This document shows, in pieces, positions 42,646 through 51,399 of a stretch of DNA of 64,000 bases. The stretch's first letter is position 1, and every line of letters starts with the position of its first letter. This stretch comes from Streptomyces sp. NBC_01723. GTDB taxonomy: Bacteria > Actinomycetota > Actinomycetes > Streptomycetales > Streptomycetaceae. Location: contig NZ_CP109171.1 in the NCBI RefSeq assembly GCF_036246005.1, positions 7,490,001-7,554,000 of the forward strand, in the 5' to 3' direction. The notes under the pieces were generated by a model. That model saw nothing but the letters and a program-made list of their open reading frames with translations, was not told the origin of the DNA and ran no database searches. The position numbers were made by a program, and so were the translations under genes.

Positions 42646-43419
42646 TCAGCGTCCTTCTTCGATCCAGGTGGCGTTCGGGCCGTCGAGCACGATGTCCCAG
42701 TGGTAGCCGAGCGAGAACTCGGGCACGGACAGGTCGTGGTCGTACGTCGCGATCAGCCGCTGCCGGGCGGCGTCGTCGGTCACGGACTGGAGGATCGGGT
42801 CGTACGGGAACAGCGGGTCGTTGGGGAAGTACATCTGCGTCACGAGCCGCTGGGTGAACGCCGACCCGAAGACCGAGAAGTGGATGTGCGCCGGACGCCA
42901 GGCGTTGACGTGGTTGCGCCACGGGTAGGGTCCGGGCTGCACGGTGGTGAAGCGGTAGCGGCCGTCGTCGTCGGAGAGGGTGCGGCCCACCCCGGTGAAG
43001 TTCGGGTCCAGCGGCGCGTCGTGCTGCTCGCGCTGGTGCGCGTACCGTCCCGCCGAGTTGGCCTGCCAGATCTCCACGAGCTGGCCGCGCACGGGCCTGC
43101 CGTCGCGGTCGAGGAGCCGGCCGGAGACGGTGATGCGCTCGCCGATGGGCTCGCCGTTGTGCTGCCGGGTCAGGTCGTTGTCGATCCCGGTGAGGTCCCG
43201 CTCTCCGAAGGCCGGGGAGGACAGCTCCACCAGTTCCGGGTCCTGGCGGACGTCGATGGCGATCGGCGGCTGCTTCGGGTGGCGCAGCACCGAGGAGCGG
43301 TACGGGGCGTAGTCGCGGCGCGGGTGGTGCTCGACGGGCGCGCCGTCGGCGACCCGCTTCTCGTACGCGGCGTGCTCGGCCGCGATCTCCGCGTCGATGT
43401 CGTGCTGGGTGAGAGGCAT
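42646..43419 (-). CDS. pcaH: Protocatechuate 3,4-dioxygenase beta subunit
   Basis: This 257-residue iron-binding subunit has expected ligands Tyr in NSAGRYAHQ, and the Tyr and two His in QPGPYPWRNHVNAWRPAHIH. The usual beta-subunit N-terminus RDYAPYRSSVLRHP and LVEIWQANSAGRY are present. It carries the Fe(III) centre for ring cleavage of protocatechuate to 3-carboxy-cis,cis-muconate. Length and motifs are normal. It lies 24 bp downstream of pcaF. Confidence 0.95.
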   Translation of the reverse strand: MPLTQHDIDAEIAAEHAAYEKRVADGAPVEHHPRRDYAPYRSSVLRHPKQPPIAIDVRQDPELVELSSPAFGERDLTGIDNDLTRQHNGEPIGERITVSGRLLDRDGRPVRGQLVEIWQANSAGRYAHQREQHDAPLDPNFTGVGRTLSDDDGRYRFTTVQPGPYPWRNHVNAWRPAHIHFSVFGSAFTQRLVTQMYFPNDPLFPYDPILQSVTDDAARQRLIATYDHDLSVPEFSLGYHWDIVLDGPNATWIEEGR

Positions 43420-43443
43420 GGGGATTCCCGTGGGTGACAGGGG

Positions 43444-44685
43444 CTAGCGGTCGAGGACGAGGGCCAGGCCCTGGCCGACACCGATGCAGAGGGTGGCGAC
43501 GCCGGTGCCGCCGCCCTTGCGGGCCAGCTGGTGGGCGACGGTCCCGGCGAGGCGGGCACCGGAGGCGCCCAGCGGGTGGCCCAGCGCGATGGCTCCGCCC
43601 TGGGGGTTGAGGATCGCGGGGTCGAACTCCGGCCACTCGGCTTCGCAGCCGAGCACCTGGGCGGCGAAGGCCTCGTTGAGTTCGAGGACGTCCAGGTCGG
43701 CGAAGGTCCGCCCGGCCTTGGTCAGTGCGCGGTGCACGGCTTCGACGGGGGCGAGACCGAAGTAGTGCGGGTCGGTCGCCGAGACGCCGGTGGCGGAGAT
43801 CCGGGCGAGCGGTTCGCGGCCGGTGGCCTTCAGGCCCTCCTCGTCGGTGAGGAGCAGGGCTGCCGCGCCGTCGTTGAGCGGGGAGGCGTTGCCGGCGGTG
43901 ACCGTACCTCCCCCAGCCTTCGGCCGGGGGGACCCCCAGTTCGCTTCGCTCGTCTTCCGGAACGACGGCTTGAGCTTGGCCATCGCCTCCAGCGAGGCGG
44001 TCGGGCGTACGCACTCGTCGGCGGCGAAGTCCACGGGGTCGCCCTTGCGCCGCTCCACCGGAACGGGCACGAGTTCGGCGTCGAACAGGCCGTCCGCCTG
44101 GGCGCGGGCGGCCTTGTGGTGGGAGGCGAGCGCGTACTCGTCCTGCCGCTCGCGCGTGATCCCGTGCTTGTCGGCGATCAGCTCCGCCGACTCCCCGAGC
44201 GGGATCGTCCACTGCGGGTCCATCCTCGGGTTGACCATGCGCCAGCCCAGGGTGGTCGAGTACAGCTCGGTGTGCCCGGCGGGGAAGGGCCGGTCCGACT
44301 TGGGCAGGACGTACGGCGCCCGGGTCATCGACTCCACCCCGCCCGCGAGGGCGATCGAGGCGTCTCCGACGGCGATGGCGCGCGCGGCCTGGACGACGGC
44401 TTCGAGCCCGGAGGCGCACAGCCGGTTCACGGTGACGCCGGGGACGGAGGTGGGCAGGCCGGCCAGGAGGGCGGCCATCCGCGCGACGTTGCGGTTCTCC
44501 TCACCGGCGCCGTTGGCGTTGCCCAGGTAGACGTCCTCGATCCGGGACGGGTCCAGGGCCGGGGTGCGGGCGAGGAGTCCGCGGATCGCGTGCGCGGCCA
44601 GATCGTCGGGGCGTACGCCCGCCAGGCCGCCGTTGTACTTGCCGAACGGGGTGCGGACCGCGTCGACGACGTAGACGTCCTTCAC
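43444..44685 (-). CDS. pcaF: Beta-ketoadipyl-CoA thiolase with an in-frame REP-derived insertion
   Basis: This 413-residue thiolase cleaves 3-oxoadipyl-CoA to succinyl-CoA and acetyl-CoA. Catalytic residues are all present: the nucleophile Cys in [12 protein letters not shown], His in [20 protein letters not shown] and the second Cys in [10 protein letters not shown]. Between FRK and [17 protein letters not shown] there are about 14 extra residues ([14 protein letters not shown]) not found in ordinary thiolases. They are coded by a palindromic repeat of a type common between Streptomyces genes. The reading frame is kept. The loop lies near the substrate-binding side in thiolases, so activity may be altered. 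GTG 44685 overlaps the pcaJ stop. Confidence 0.92.
   Translation of the reverse strand: MKDVYVVDAVRTPFGKYNGGLAGVRPDDLAAHAIRGLLARTPALDPSRIEDVYLGNANGAGEENRNVARMAALLAGLPTSVPGVTVNRLCASGLEAVVQAARAIAVGDASIALAGGVESMTRAPYVLPKSDRPFPAGHTELYSTTLGWRMVNPRMDPQWTIPLGESAELIADKHGITRERQDEYALASHHKAARAQADGLFDAELVPVPVERRKGDPVDFAADECVRPTASLEAMAKLKPSFRKTSEANWGSPRPKAGGGTVTAGNASPLNDGAAALLLTDEEGLKATGREPLARISATGVSATDPHYFGLAPVEAVHRALTKAGRTFADLDVLELNEAFAAQVLGCEAEWPEFDPAILNPQGGAIALGHPLGASGARLAGTVAHQLARKGGGTGVATLCIGVGQGLALVLDR
43906..43956. repeat. REP-like palindromic element inserted in pcaF
   Basis: The element contains CCCCCAGCCTTCGGCCGGGG followed by GGACCCCCAGTTCGCTTCGC. It is a GC-rich hairpin (CCCCC-A-GCC / GGC-C-GGGGG around TTC) with a flanking AGTTCGCTTCGCTCG tail, of the kind seen in many copies in Streptomyces genomes. 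Net insertion relative to thiolases is about 42 bp, a multiple of three. Confidence 0.75.
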
Positions 44686-45362
44686 TTCGCCTCCTCCGCG
44701 ATCCTCGGCTGCACCGCGATCTCCGGTTCCTCCGCGACGACGAGCGCGGCATCGGTCCTGGCGGTGATCTCCTCGACGCTCACGCCCGGCGCGGTCTCGA
44801 CCAGGACCAGGCCGTCGGCGGTGACGTCGAGGACGCCGAGGTCGGTGATGATCCGGTCCACGCACGCCTTCCCGGTGAGGGGCAGCGCGCACTCCTGGAG
44901 GATCTTGGGCGAGCCGTCCTTGGCGGTGTGGGTCATCACCACGATCACGGTGCGGGCCCCGTGGACCAGGTCCATCGCCCCGCCTATCCCGGTGATCATC
45001 TTGCCCGGGACGGCCCAGTTGGCCAGGTCCCCGCCGGCCGACACCTGCATGGCCCCCAGCACGGCGACGTCGATGTGCCCGCCCCGGATCATGCCGAAGG
45101 ACAGCGCGGAGTCGAAGAAGGCGGCGCCCGGCAGCACCGTCACCGTCTCCTTGCCCGCGTTGATCAGATCGGGGTCCACCTCGGCCTCGGTCGGGTAGCG
45201 GCCGGTGCCGAGGATGCCGTTCTCCGACTCCAGGGTGACCTCGACGCCCTCGGGGAGGTGGTTGGGGATCAGCGTCGGCAGGCCGATGCCGAGGTTGACG
45301 TACTGGCCGTCCCTCAGCTCCCGTGCCGCCCGCGCGGCCATCTCCTCACGCGTCCAGGCCAT
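44682..45362 (-). CDS. pcaJ: 3-oxoadipate CoA-transferase subunit B
   Basis: This 226-residue family I CoA-transferase subunit has the catalytic glutamate in [14 protein letters not shown]. Also typical are the [12 protein letters not shown]-terminal motif, [15 protein letters not shown] and the [20 protein letters not shown] segment. It transfers CoA from succinyl-CoA to 3-oxoadipate together with PcaI. ATG 45362 shares its A with the pcaI stop (ATGA). The end overlaps pcaF. Confidence 0.93.
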   Translation of the reverse strand: MAWTREEMAARAARELRDGQYVNLGIGLPTLIPNHLPEGVEVTLESENGILGTGRYPTEAEVDPDLINAGKETVTVLPGAAFFDSALSFGMIRGGHIDVAVLGAMQVSAGGDLANWAVPGKMITGIGGAMDLVHGARTVIVVMTHTAKDGSPKILQECALPLTGKACVDRIITDLGVLDVTADGLVLVETAPGVSVEEITARTDAALVVAEEPEIAVQPRIAEEAK

Positions 45363-46117
45363 CAGGAACTCACCGTCCGCCGCTCGATCTTCTTCTCCGC
45401 CGCCTGCTCCGCCGTCAGCGCCACCACGCGCTGCACGAAGATGCCGGGCAGATGCACTTCGTCCGGGTCGATCCCGCCGGGCTCCACCAGCTCCTCCACC
45501 TCCGCGACCGTCACCCGCCCGGCCATCGCGGCCAGCGGGTTGAAGTTCCGGGACGACTTGGCGAACACCAGGTTCCCGTGCCGGTCGCCCTTGGCCGCCC
45601 GCACCAGCGCGAAGTCGGTACGGATGCCGCGCTCCAGTACGTACTCGGTCCCGTCGAACTCGCGGACCTCCTTGGGCGGGGAGGCCAGCGCGACCCCGCC
45701 GTCGCCGTCGTAGCGCCAGGGCAGACCGCCGTCGGCCACCTGGGTGCCGACGCCGGCCGGGGTGTAGAACGCGGGGATCCCGGCGCCGCCGGCCCGCAGC
45801 CGCTCGGCCAGCGTGCCCTGCGGGATCATCTCCACCTCCAGCTCCCCGCCGAGGTACTGGCGCGCGAACTCCTTGTTCGCGCCGATGTAGGACCCGGTCA
45901 CGCGGGCGATCCGGCCGGCGGCCAGCAGCACCGCGAGACCGGACTCCATCGCCCCGCAGTTGTTGGAGACCACCGACAGGCCGTCGGTGCCGCGCTCGTA
46001 CAGCGCCTGGATCAGTACGTTCGGCACACCGCTCAGCCCGAAGCCGCCCACCGCGAGCGACGCGCCGTCGGGCACGTCGGCCACCGCCCCACCGGCCGTG
46101 GCCACCACCTTGTCCAT
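45362..46117 (-). CDS. pcaI: 3-oxoadipate CoA-transferase subunit A
   Basis: This 251-residue subunit has the family I alpha signature ([20 protein letters not shown]), the [20 protein letters not shown] segment and [17 protein letters not shown]. It is the first gene of the seven-gene catabolic operon pcaI-J-F-H-G-B-L, and lies 195 bp from the divergent regulator pcaV, whose operators should lie between them. Confidence 0.93.
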   Translation of the reverse strand: MDKVVATAGGAVADVPDGASLAVGGFGLSGVPNVLIQALYERGTDGLSVVSNNCGAMESGLAVLLAAGRIARVTGSYIGANKEFARQYLGGELEVEMIPQGTLAERLRAGGAGIPAFYTPAGVGTQVADGGLPWRYDGDGGVALASPPKEVREFDGTEYVLERGIRTDFALVRAAKGDRHGNLVFAKSSRNFNPLAAMAGRVTVAEVEELVEPGGIDPDEVHLPGIFVQRVVALTAEQAAEKKIERRTVSS

Positions 46118-46312
46118 CCGAGAAGCCCCATCTCTGAAGCGAATTAATCAGGGCACTGAGTATTTCAGCGAGGTGTTCGACACGCTGCCATCGACCGGCC
46201 GAGGCGTCAAGGCCCGGAAAAACGCCCGTTGGATCGCTTGCAGAGGTGTCCGGCGGTTCGCGGCGAGCCGGGATATCGTCAGTGCACCTACGAAGTAACC
46301 ACGGGAGAGCGC
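46118..46312. promoter_or_regulatory. pcaI/pcaV divergent promoter region
   Basis: This 195-bp region is AT-rich next to pcaI (GAATTAATCAGGG) and has a small inverted repeat CTGA-GTATT-TCAG at 46156-46168, a candidate PcaV operator about 40-50 bp upstream of pcaI. By analogy with S. coelicolor, PcaV should repress both genes from here and let go on binding protocatechuate. I cannot place the second operator. Confidence 0.5.
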
Positions 46313-46774
46313 ATGGCAGCGGTCGATCTGACCACCCATCCCGGACACCTGGCCCGGCGGCTCCAGCAGGCGCACTACCTGCTCTGGAACACGATGGTCT
46401 CCGAGGAGACCACCTCGCCGCAGTTCGCCGTCCTGAACGCCCTCGTCGCCGAGCCCGGCCTGGACCAGCGCACGGTGGGGGAACGGGTGGGCCTGGACCG
46501 CTCCACCATCGCCGAGGTGATCAGCCGGCTGGGCCGCCGAGGGCTGCTCGACAAGGTCCGCGACCAGCAGGACGGCCGCCGCTTCCTGCTCCGGCTGACC
46601 GACGAGGGGCTGCGCGTCCACCGCAGGCTGAGCGTGCGGGTCGCCCGGATGAACCAGGTGTTCCTCGCCCCGCTCTCGCCCGACGAGCGGACCGCGTTCT
46701 TCGACCTGGTCCGCCGGGTCGCGGACGCCGCCGAGGGGCTGCGCAACCCGGAGTCGTCCGGGGTGCCGGGCTGA
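46313..46774 (+). CDS. pcaV: MarR-family repressor of the pca operon
   Basis: The 153-residue winged-HTH protein has a MarR core: [62 protein letters not shown]-terminal dimerisation helix ([19 protein letters not shown]) follows. The sequence and the position facing pcaI match PcaV, which represses protocatechuate catabolism and is released by protocatechuate. ATG 46313 follows CGGGAGAGC. It converges with the DUF3048 lipoprotein gene, leaving 15 bp. Confidence 0.9.
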   Translation: MAAVDLTTHPGHLARRLQQAHYLLWNTMVSEETTSPQFAVLNALVAEPGLDQRTVGERVGLDRSTIAEVISRLGRRGLLDKVRDQQDGRRFLLRLTDEGLRVHRRLSVRVARMNQVFLAPLSPDERTAFFDLVRRVADAAEGLRNPESSGVPG

Positions 46775-46789
46775 CGCGGGGCCGACGCT

Positions 46790-47812
46790 TCAGGAGCCGC
46801 CCGCGAAGACCACCCACACCGGGCCCTCGGCGAAGTTCAGCGCGGCGCCGTCACGGGTGGTGAAGGTCGTGCCGTCGGCGGCCGTGCCGCGCGTCCAGGT
46901 GGCGTCGTACGTCCGGCCGTCGCGCAGCACCTCCGCGCGGCCCGAACCCACCGACTCGACGTAGGGGGAGTTGCTGCCGCGGAAGTCGCGGAAGGCGGAG
47001 TCGCGCACCGTCACGTGCTGCACGACGACCGTGGCCGGCGCCGGGCCTTCGCCGTCGGCCGCGCCGGCCGGTGAGCCGTCCAGGGAGACCAGCCACCGGT
47101 CCCGGCTCTCCGACCAGGTGAAGGTGAAGCTCGTCGCCGGGTAGCGCACGGTGCGGGAGGACTCCGCCCGGCCGCCCTCGGGCGCCTTGCCGAAGGTGAA
47201 CCCCGTGGTGAGGGCCCCGGCGCCCGCGGGCTCGGCCGGCAGCTCGCCGGGCCGCAGGTAGAGGTTGTGCGGGGCCTGCCGGTCGTCGTTGCGGACGTAG
47301 GCGTCGGGTGCGTCGCCCGGTGTGACGGCGCGCAGCGGTGCCTCCTCGATGAGCGGCAGCAGCTTGCTCTGGGCGCCGGAGTACGCCAGCGTCGGCCGGT
47401 CGAACTGGCGCAGCAGCTCCAGGTCGGACTCCCGGGCGCTGCGCACCGGCCCGACCTCCTCGGGCAGCCGGGTCGCGTAGAGCGCCATCAGGCGGCTCAG
47501 CCCGCCCTCCACCGGCTCCGCGTAGACGACGTCCGCGGCGTCCAGGCCGGTCTGGGGCCGGGCCTCGGGCGCGTTGTCGACCTTCACGGCGAGCACCGGG
47601 CCGGTGGCGGGTGCCGAGGTGTGCGACCGCTCCGGCTCCGGCGCCCGTCCGTTGTCCTTGCCGCCCGACCCGGCCGTGCAGCCCGCGGCCAGCGCGACGG
47701 CCGCCGTCACGGCCACCAGCGCGGCACCTCGTGTGCGCCGTTCGCGCGTGCCCCGTTCCCGCGGGCTCCGTCCGTGCGTCCCTCGTCGCATCCCGACCAT
47801 CCGTCCGCCCAT
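46790..47812 (-). CDS. DUF3048 (YerB-like) lipoprotein
   Basis: The 340-residue product has a basic N-terminus, a hydrophobic segment (GAALVAVTAAVALAAGCTAG) and a lipobox AAGC near residue 45, so it is predicted to be a lipoprotein anchored outside. The body matches DUF3048: VLAVKVDNAPEARPQTGLDA then ADVVYAEPVEGGLSRLMALY, GPVRSARESDLELL, and the C-terminal TFTTRDGAALNFAEGPVWVV. Function is not known; relatives in Bacillus (YerB) are also lipoproteins. Several ATG codons (47812, 47800, 47791) are possible starts. The upstream gap to 48000 is AT-rich and divergent with the dehydrogenase gene. Confidence 0.8.
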   Translation of the reverse strand: MGGRMVGMRRGTHGRSPRERGTRERRTRGAALVAVTAAVALAAGCTAGSGGKDNGRAPEPERSHTSAPATGPVLAVKVDNAPEARPQTGLDAADVVYAEPVEGGLSRLMALYATRLPEEVGPVRSARESDLELLRQFDRPTLAYSGAQSKLLPLIEEAPLRAVTPGDAPDAYVRNDDRQAPHNLYLRPGELPAEPAGAGALTTGFTFGKAPEGGRAESSRTVRYPATSFTFTWSESRDRWLVSLDGSPAGAADGEGPAPATVVVQHVTVRDSAFRDFRGSNSPYVESVGSGRAEVLRDGRTYDATWTRGTAADGTTFTTRDGAALNFAEGPVWVVFAGGS

Positions 47813-48000
47813 CCCGTGTCATTGATTGTGCGCCTCTTGCAGCATTTAGTGCCATACCTGATCGAATCCGACAGGGCACACGGAACGAGGCAGATAATCC
47901 GCTGTTCGGCCGAAGCCGTGGCCGGTTCAGTGACGAGGGGCCCGGGTACCCGGCCGGGACGCAGAAGCGCGAGTGCACGGCCACGAAGGGAGCCCGGGCG

Positions 48001-49191
48001 ATGAAGGCAGTGACATGGCAGGGCAAGCGGGACGTCCGGGTCGAGGAGGTGCCCGACCCGCGGATCGAGGAACCGACCGACGCGGTCATCCGCGTCACCT
48101 CCTCGGGGCTGTGCGGCTCCGACCTGCACCTCTACGAAGTACTCACGCCGTTCATGACACCGGGCGACATCCTCGGCCACGAGCCGATGGGCATCGTCGA
48201 GGAGGTCGGCTCCGAGGTGACCGGCCTGAAGCCGGGCGACCGGGTCGTGGTGCCCTTCCAGATCGCGTGCGGGCACTGCTACATGTGCGGCAGCGGCCTG
48301 CCGACCCAGTGCGAGACCACCCAGGTCACCGGCGAGGGCATGGGTGCCCCGCTGTTCGGCTACACCCGGCTGTACGGGGCGGTGCCCGGCGGCCAGGCCG
48401 AGTACCTGCGCGTACCGCAGGCCCAGTTCGGACCGATCAAGGTGCCCGAGGGCCCGGCCGACGACCGCTTCGTCTACCTCTCCGACGTGCTGCCCACCGC
48501 CTGGCAGGCGGTCGCCTACGCCGACATACCCAAGGGCGGCAGCATCGCCGTGCTCGGCCTCGGACCGATCGGCGACATGGCCTGCCGGATCGCGCTGCTC
48601 AAGGGCGCCGACCGGGTGTTCGGCGTCGACCTCGTGCCGGAGCGGCTGCGGCGCGCCCGCGAACGGGGCGTGGAGACCTTCGACCTGCGGGCCTTCGACA
48701 ACGAGAAGGAACTGGTCGCCGCGATGCAGGAGGAGACCGGCGGCCGCGGTCCCGACGCCGTGATCGACGCGGTCGGCACCGAGGCGCACGGCGGGACCGT
48801 GGCCAAGCTGGTCCAGCAGGCCGCCGCGGTGATGCCCCGGTCCCTCAGCGGCCCGCTCGCGGAGCGGTTCAGCGTCGACCGGCTCAGCGCCCTGTACACC
48901 GCGATCGACCTGGTCCGCCGCGGCGGCACCATCTCGCTGTCCGGCGTGTACGGCGGCATGGCCGACCCGATGCCCTTGCTGACCATGTTCGACAAGCAGA
49001 TCCAGCTGCGCATGGGACAGGCCAACGTCCGCCGCTGGAGCGACGAGATCATCCCCCACCTGACCGACGAGGACCCGCTCGGCGTCGACGACTTCGCCAC
49101 CCACCGGGTGCCGCTGGCGGACGCGCCGCACGCGTACGAGATGTTCCAGAAGAAGCAGGACGGCGCGGTCAAGGTGCTCATGAAGCCGTGA
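48001..49191 (+). CDS. Zinc-dependent alcohol dehydrogenase (FdhA/glutathione-independent formaldehyde dehydrogenase-like)
   Basis: This 396-residue medium-chain dehydrogenase has catalytic-zinc residues in SSGLCGSDLHLYE and GDILGHEPMG. The structural-zinc lobe IACGHCYMCGSGLPTQCETT is followed by NAD site VLGLGPIGDMACRIALLKGA. The long loop around residue 270 (GGTVAKLVQQAAAVMPRSLS) and overall length fit the zinc alcohol dehydrogenase group that includes glutathione-independent formaldehyde dehydrogenases. Substrate is uncertain. ATG 48001 follows GAAGGGAGC. A promoter should lie in the 188-bp AT-rich gap upstream. Confidence 0.85.
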   Translation: MKAVTWQGKRDVRVEEVPDPRIEEPTDAVIRVTSSGLCGSDLHLYEVLTPFMTPGDILGHEPMGIVEEVGSEVTGLKPGDRVVVPFQIACGHCYMCGSGLPTQCETTQVTGEGMGAPLFGYTRLYGAVPGGQAEYLRVPQAQFGPIKVPEGPADDRFVYLSDVLPTAWQAVAYADIPKGGSIAVLGLGPIGDMACRIALLKGADRVFGVDLVPERLRRARERGVETFDLRAFDNEKELVAAMQEETGGRGPDAVIDAVGTEAHGGTVAKLVQQAAAVMPRSLSGPLAERFSVDRLSALYTAIDLVRRGGTISLSGVYGGMADPMPLLTMFDKQIQLRMGQANVRRWSDEIIPHLTDEDPLGVDDFATHRVPLADAPHAYEMFQKKQDGAVKVLMKP

Positions 49192-49216
49192 GCCCCCGGT
49201 CGCCCGGGAGGAGCCC

Positions 49217-50284
49217 TCACGGTCCGCCGAGGATCTCCGCGAGGTCGTAGCGGACCGGCTCCTCCAGCTGGGCGTAGGTGCAGCTCTCCGGGGTGCGGTC
49301 CGGGCGCCAGCGGCGGAAGCGGGCCGTGTGCCGGAAGCGCGCGCCGTTCTCCATGTGGTCGTACGCCACCTCGACGACCCGCTCGGGCCGCAGCGGCACC
49401 CAGGACAGGTCCTTCTTCCCGGACCAGCGGCTCGGCGCGCCCGGCAGCCGCGCCCCCTCGTGCGCCGACTCCTGAGCCCAGGCCGCCCACGGATGGCCCT
49501 GAGCGTCGTCCATGCGCAGCGGCTCCAGCTCCTCCACCAGCTCGGCCCGGCGCTTCATGGTGAAGGCCGCGCTCACCCCCACGTGCTGGAGGACCCCCCG
49601 GTCGTCGTAGAGACCGAGCAGCAGCGAGCCGACCACGGGACCGCTCTTGTGCAGGCGGTATCCGGCGACGACCACGTCCGCCGTCCGCTCGTGCTTGATC
49701 TTGTACATGGCCCGCTCGTCCTGCCGGTACCCCAGGTCGAGCGGCTTGGCGACCACGCCGTCGAGCCCCGCGCCCTCGTACTGCTCGAACCACTGCCGGG
49801 CCACCTCGATGTCGTCCGTCGCCGGCGCCACGTGCACGGGCGGCGTGACCCCCTCCAGTGCCCGCACCAGCAGCGCCCGCCGGTCGGCCAGCCTTACGTC
49901 GAGCAGGGACTCGTCGTCCAGGGCCAGCAGGTCGAAGGCGATCAGCGAGGCCGGCGTCCGCTCGGCCAGCGTCCGCACCCGGGAGTCCGCCGGATGGATC
50001 CGCTCCGTCAGCGCGTCGAAGTCCAGATGCCCCTCCCGCGCGATCACGATCTCCCCGTCCACCACGCACCGCTGGGGCAACCGCTCCCGCACCGCCGCCA
50101 CCAGCTCCGGAAAATACCTGGTCAACGGCTTGCCGGTACGGCTCCCCAGTTCCACTTCGTCCCCGTCCCGGAACACGATCGCCCGGAACCCGTCCCACTT
50201 GGCCTCGTAGTGCATCCCCGGCGGAATCTTCGCCACGGACTTGGCGAGCATCGGCTTCACGGGGGGCATGACGGGAAGGCGCAT
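49217..50284 (-). CDS. ATP-dependent DNA ligase (LigD ligase-domain type)
   Basis: The 355-residue ligase has the adenylation lysine in HYEAKWDGFRAIVF (K-x-DG, Lys29). Motif III is in SLIAFDLLAL, motif IV in GLDGVVAKPL and motif V in AMYKIKHERTADVVV. A C-terminal OB-fold follows (VEVAYDHMENGARFRHTARF). This is the stand-alone ligase of bacterial non-homologous end joining, separate from the polymerase domain as usual in Streptomyces. It is divergent from the LigD polymerase gene 74 bp away. No ku gene or nuclease-domain gene lies in the window. Confidence 0.9.
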   Translation of the reverse strand: MRLPVMPPVKPMLAKSVAKIPPGMHYEAKWDGFRAIVFRDGDEVELGSRTGKPLTRYFPELVAAVRERLPQRCVVDGEIVIAREGHLDFDALTERIHPADSRVRTLAERTPASLIAFDLLALDDESLLDVRLADRRALLVRALEGVTPPVHVAPATDDIEVARQWFEQYEGAGLDGVVAKPLDLGYRQDERAMYKIKHERTADVVVAGYRLHKSGPVVGSLLLGLYDDRGVLQHVGVSAAFTMKRRAELVEELEPLRMDDAQGHPWAAWAQESAHEGARLPGAPSRWSGKKDLSWVPLRPERVVEVAYDHMENGARFRHTARFRRWRPDRTPESCTYAQLEEPVRYDLAEILGGP

Positions 50285-50358
50285 GGTCCGACTGTATGAG
50301 CGCGGTGTCGTCCCCGCCTGATATGCGAAGCCAAGACCGTGCGCCTACCGTGGCTCGC

Positions 50359-51399
50359 ATGGCGGAAGCGGTGGAACTGGAGGCGGGTGGCCGGTCCGTG
50401 CGGCTGTCCAGCCCGGGGAAGGTGTTCTTCCCGGAGCGCGGCTACACCAAGCTCGACGTGGCCCGGTACTACCAGGCGGTGGCCCCCGGCATCCTGCGCG
50501 CCCTGCGCGACCGCCCCACCACCCTGCAGCGCTACCCGGACGGGGTCGGCGGCGAGTGGTTCTACCAGAAGCGCGCGCCCAAGGGCATGCCCGACTGGAT
50601 CCCGACCGCGCACATCACCTTCCCCAGCGGGCGCAGCGCCGACGAGATGTGCCCCACCGAGGAAGCGGCCGTCCTGTGGGCCGCCCAGTACGGCACCCTC
50701 ACCTTCCACCCCTGGCCGGTGCGGCGCGCCGACGTCGACCACCCCGACGAACTGCGCATCGACCTCGACCCGCAGCCCGGCACCGACTACGACGACGCCG
50801 CCCGCGCCGCCCACGAACTGCGCGCGGTACTGGAGGAGTTCGGCGGACTGCGCGGCTGGCCCAAGACCTCGGGCGGGCGCGGCATCCACGTCTTCGTGCC
50901 GATCGAGCCGCGCTGGACCTTCACCCAGGTGCGGCGCGCCGCCATCGCCGTCGGCCGCGAGATGGAGAGGCGGATGCCGGACCGGGTGACCATCAAGTGG
51001 TGGAAGGAGGAGCGCGGCGAGCGCATCTTCATCGACTACAACCAGACCGCCCGGGACCGCACCATCGCCTCCGCCTACTCGGTGCGCCCCCGCCCGAACG
51101 CCCCGGTCTCCGCCCCGCTGACCTGGGACGAGGTGGGCGTCGCGCACCCGCAGGACTTCGACATCACGACCATGCCCGCGCGCTTCGCCGAACTCGGCGA
51201 CGTGCACGCGGGCATGGACGACCATCGGTACTCCCTCGACGCCCTGCTGGAACTGGCGACGAAGGACGAGCACGACCACGGGCTCGGCGACCTGCCGTAC
51301 CCGCCCGAGTATCCGAAGATGCCGGGGGAGCCCAGCCGGGTACAGCCGAGCCGGGCCAGGAATCACGCTCCCGGCCCGGACGGGCCTACAGCTCCTTGA
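50359..51399 (+). CDS. LigD-type primase/polymerase
   Basis: The 346-residue protein of the archaeo-eukaryotic primase superfamily seen in LigD has start motif LSSPGKVFFPERGYTKLDVA and metal-binding Asp pair ELRIDLDPQPGTDYDDAA. Also present are PKTSGGRGIHVFVPI (His motif) and the DYNQTARDRTIASAYSVRP block. It adds ribo- or deoxyribonucleotides at double-strand breaks in NHEJ. ATG 50359 (MAEAVELEAGGR) is preferred; ATG 50296 would add 21 residues and overlap the promoter. Its last 14 bases overlap the convergent DUF1080 gene end. Confidence 0.9.
   Translation: MAEAVELEAGGRSVRLSSPGKVFFPERGYTKLDVARYYQAVAPGILRALRDRPTTLQRYPDGVGGEWFYQKRAPKGMPDWIPTAHITFPSGRSADEMCPTEEAAVLWAAQYGTLTFHPWPVRRADVDHPDELRIDLDPQPGTDYDDAARAAHELRAVLEEFGGLRGWPKTSGGRGIHVFVPIEPRWTFTQVRRAAIAVGREMERRMPDRVTIKWWKEERGERIFIDYNQTARDRTIASAYSVRPRPNAPVSAPLTWDEVGVAHPQDFDITTMPARFAELGDVHAGMDDHRYSLDALLELATKDEHDHGLGDLPYPPEYPKMPGEPSRVQPSRARNHAPGPDGPTAP

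Noticed and set aside
46788..48098. Alternative minus-strand frame overlapping the DUF3048 lipoprotein gene
   Set aside because: The DUF3048 frame has a lipobox and family motifs; the alternative is Arg/Gly-rich.
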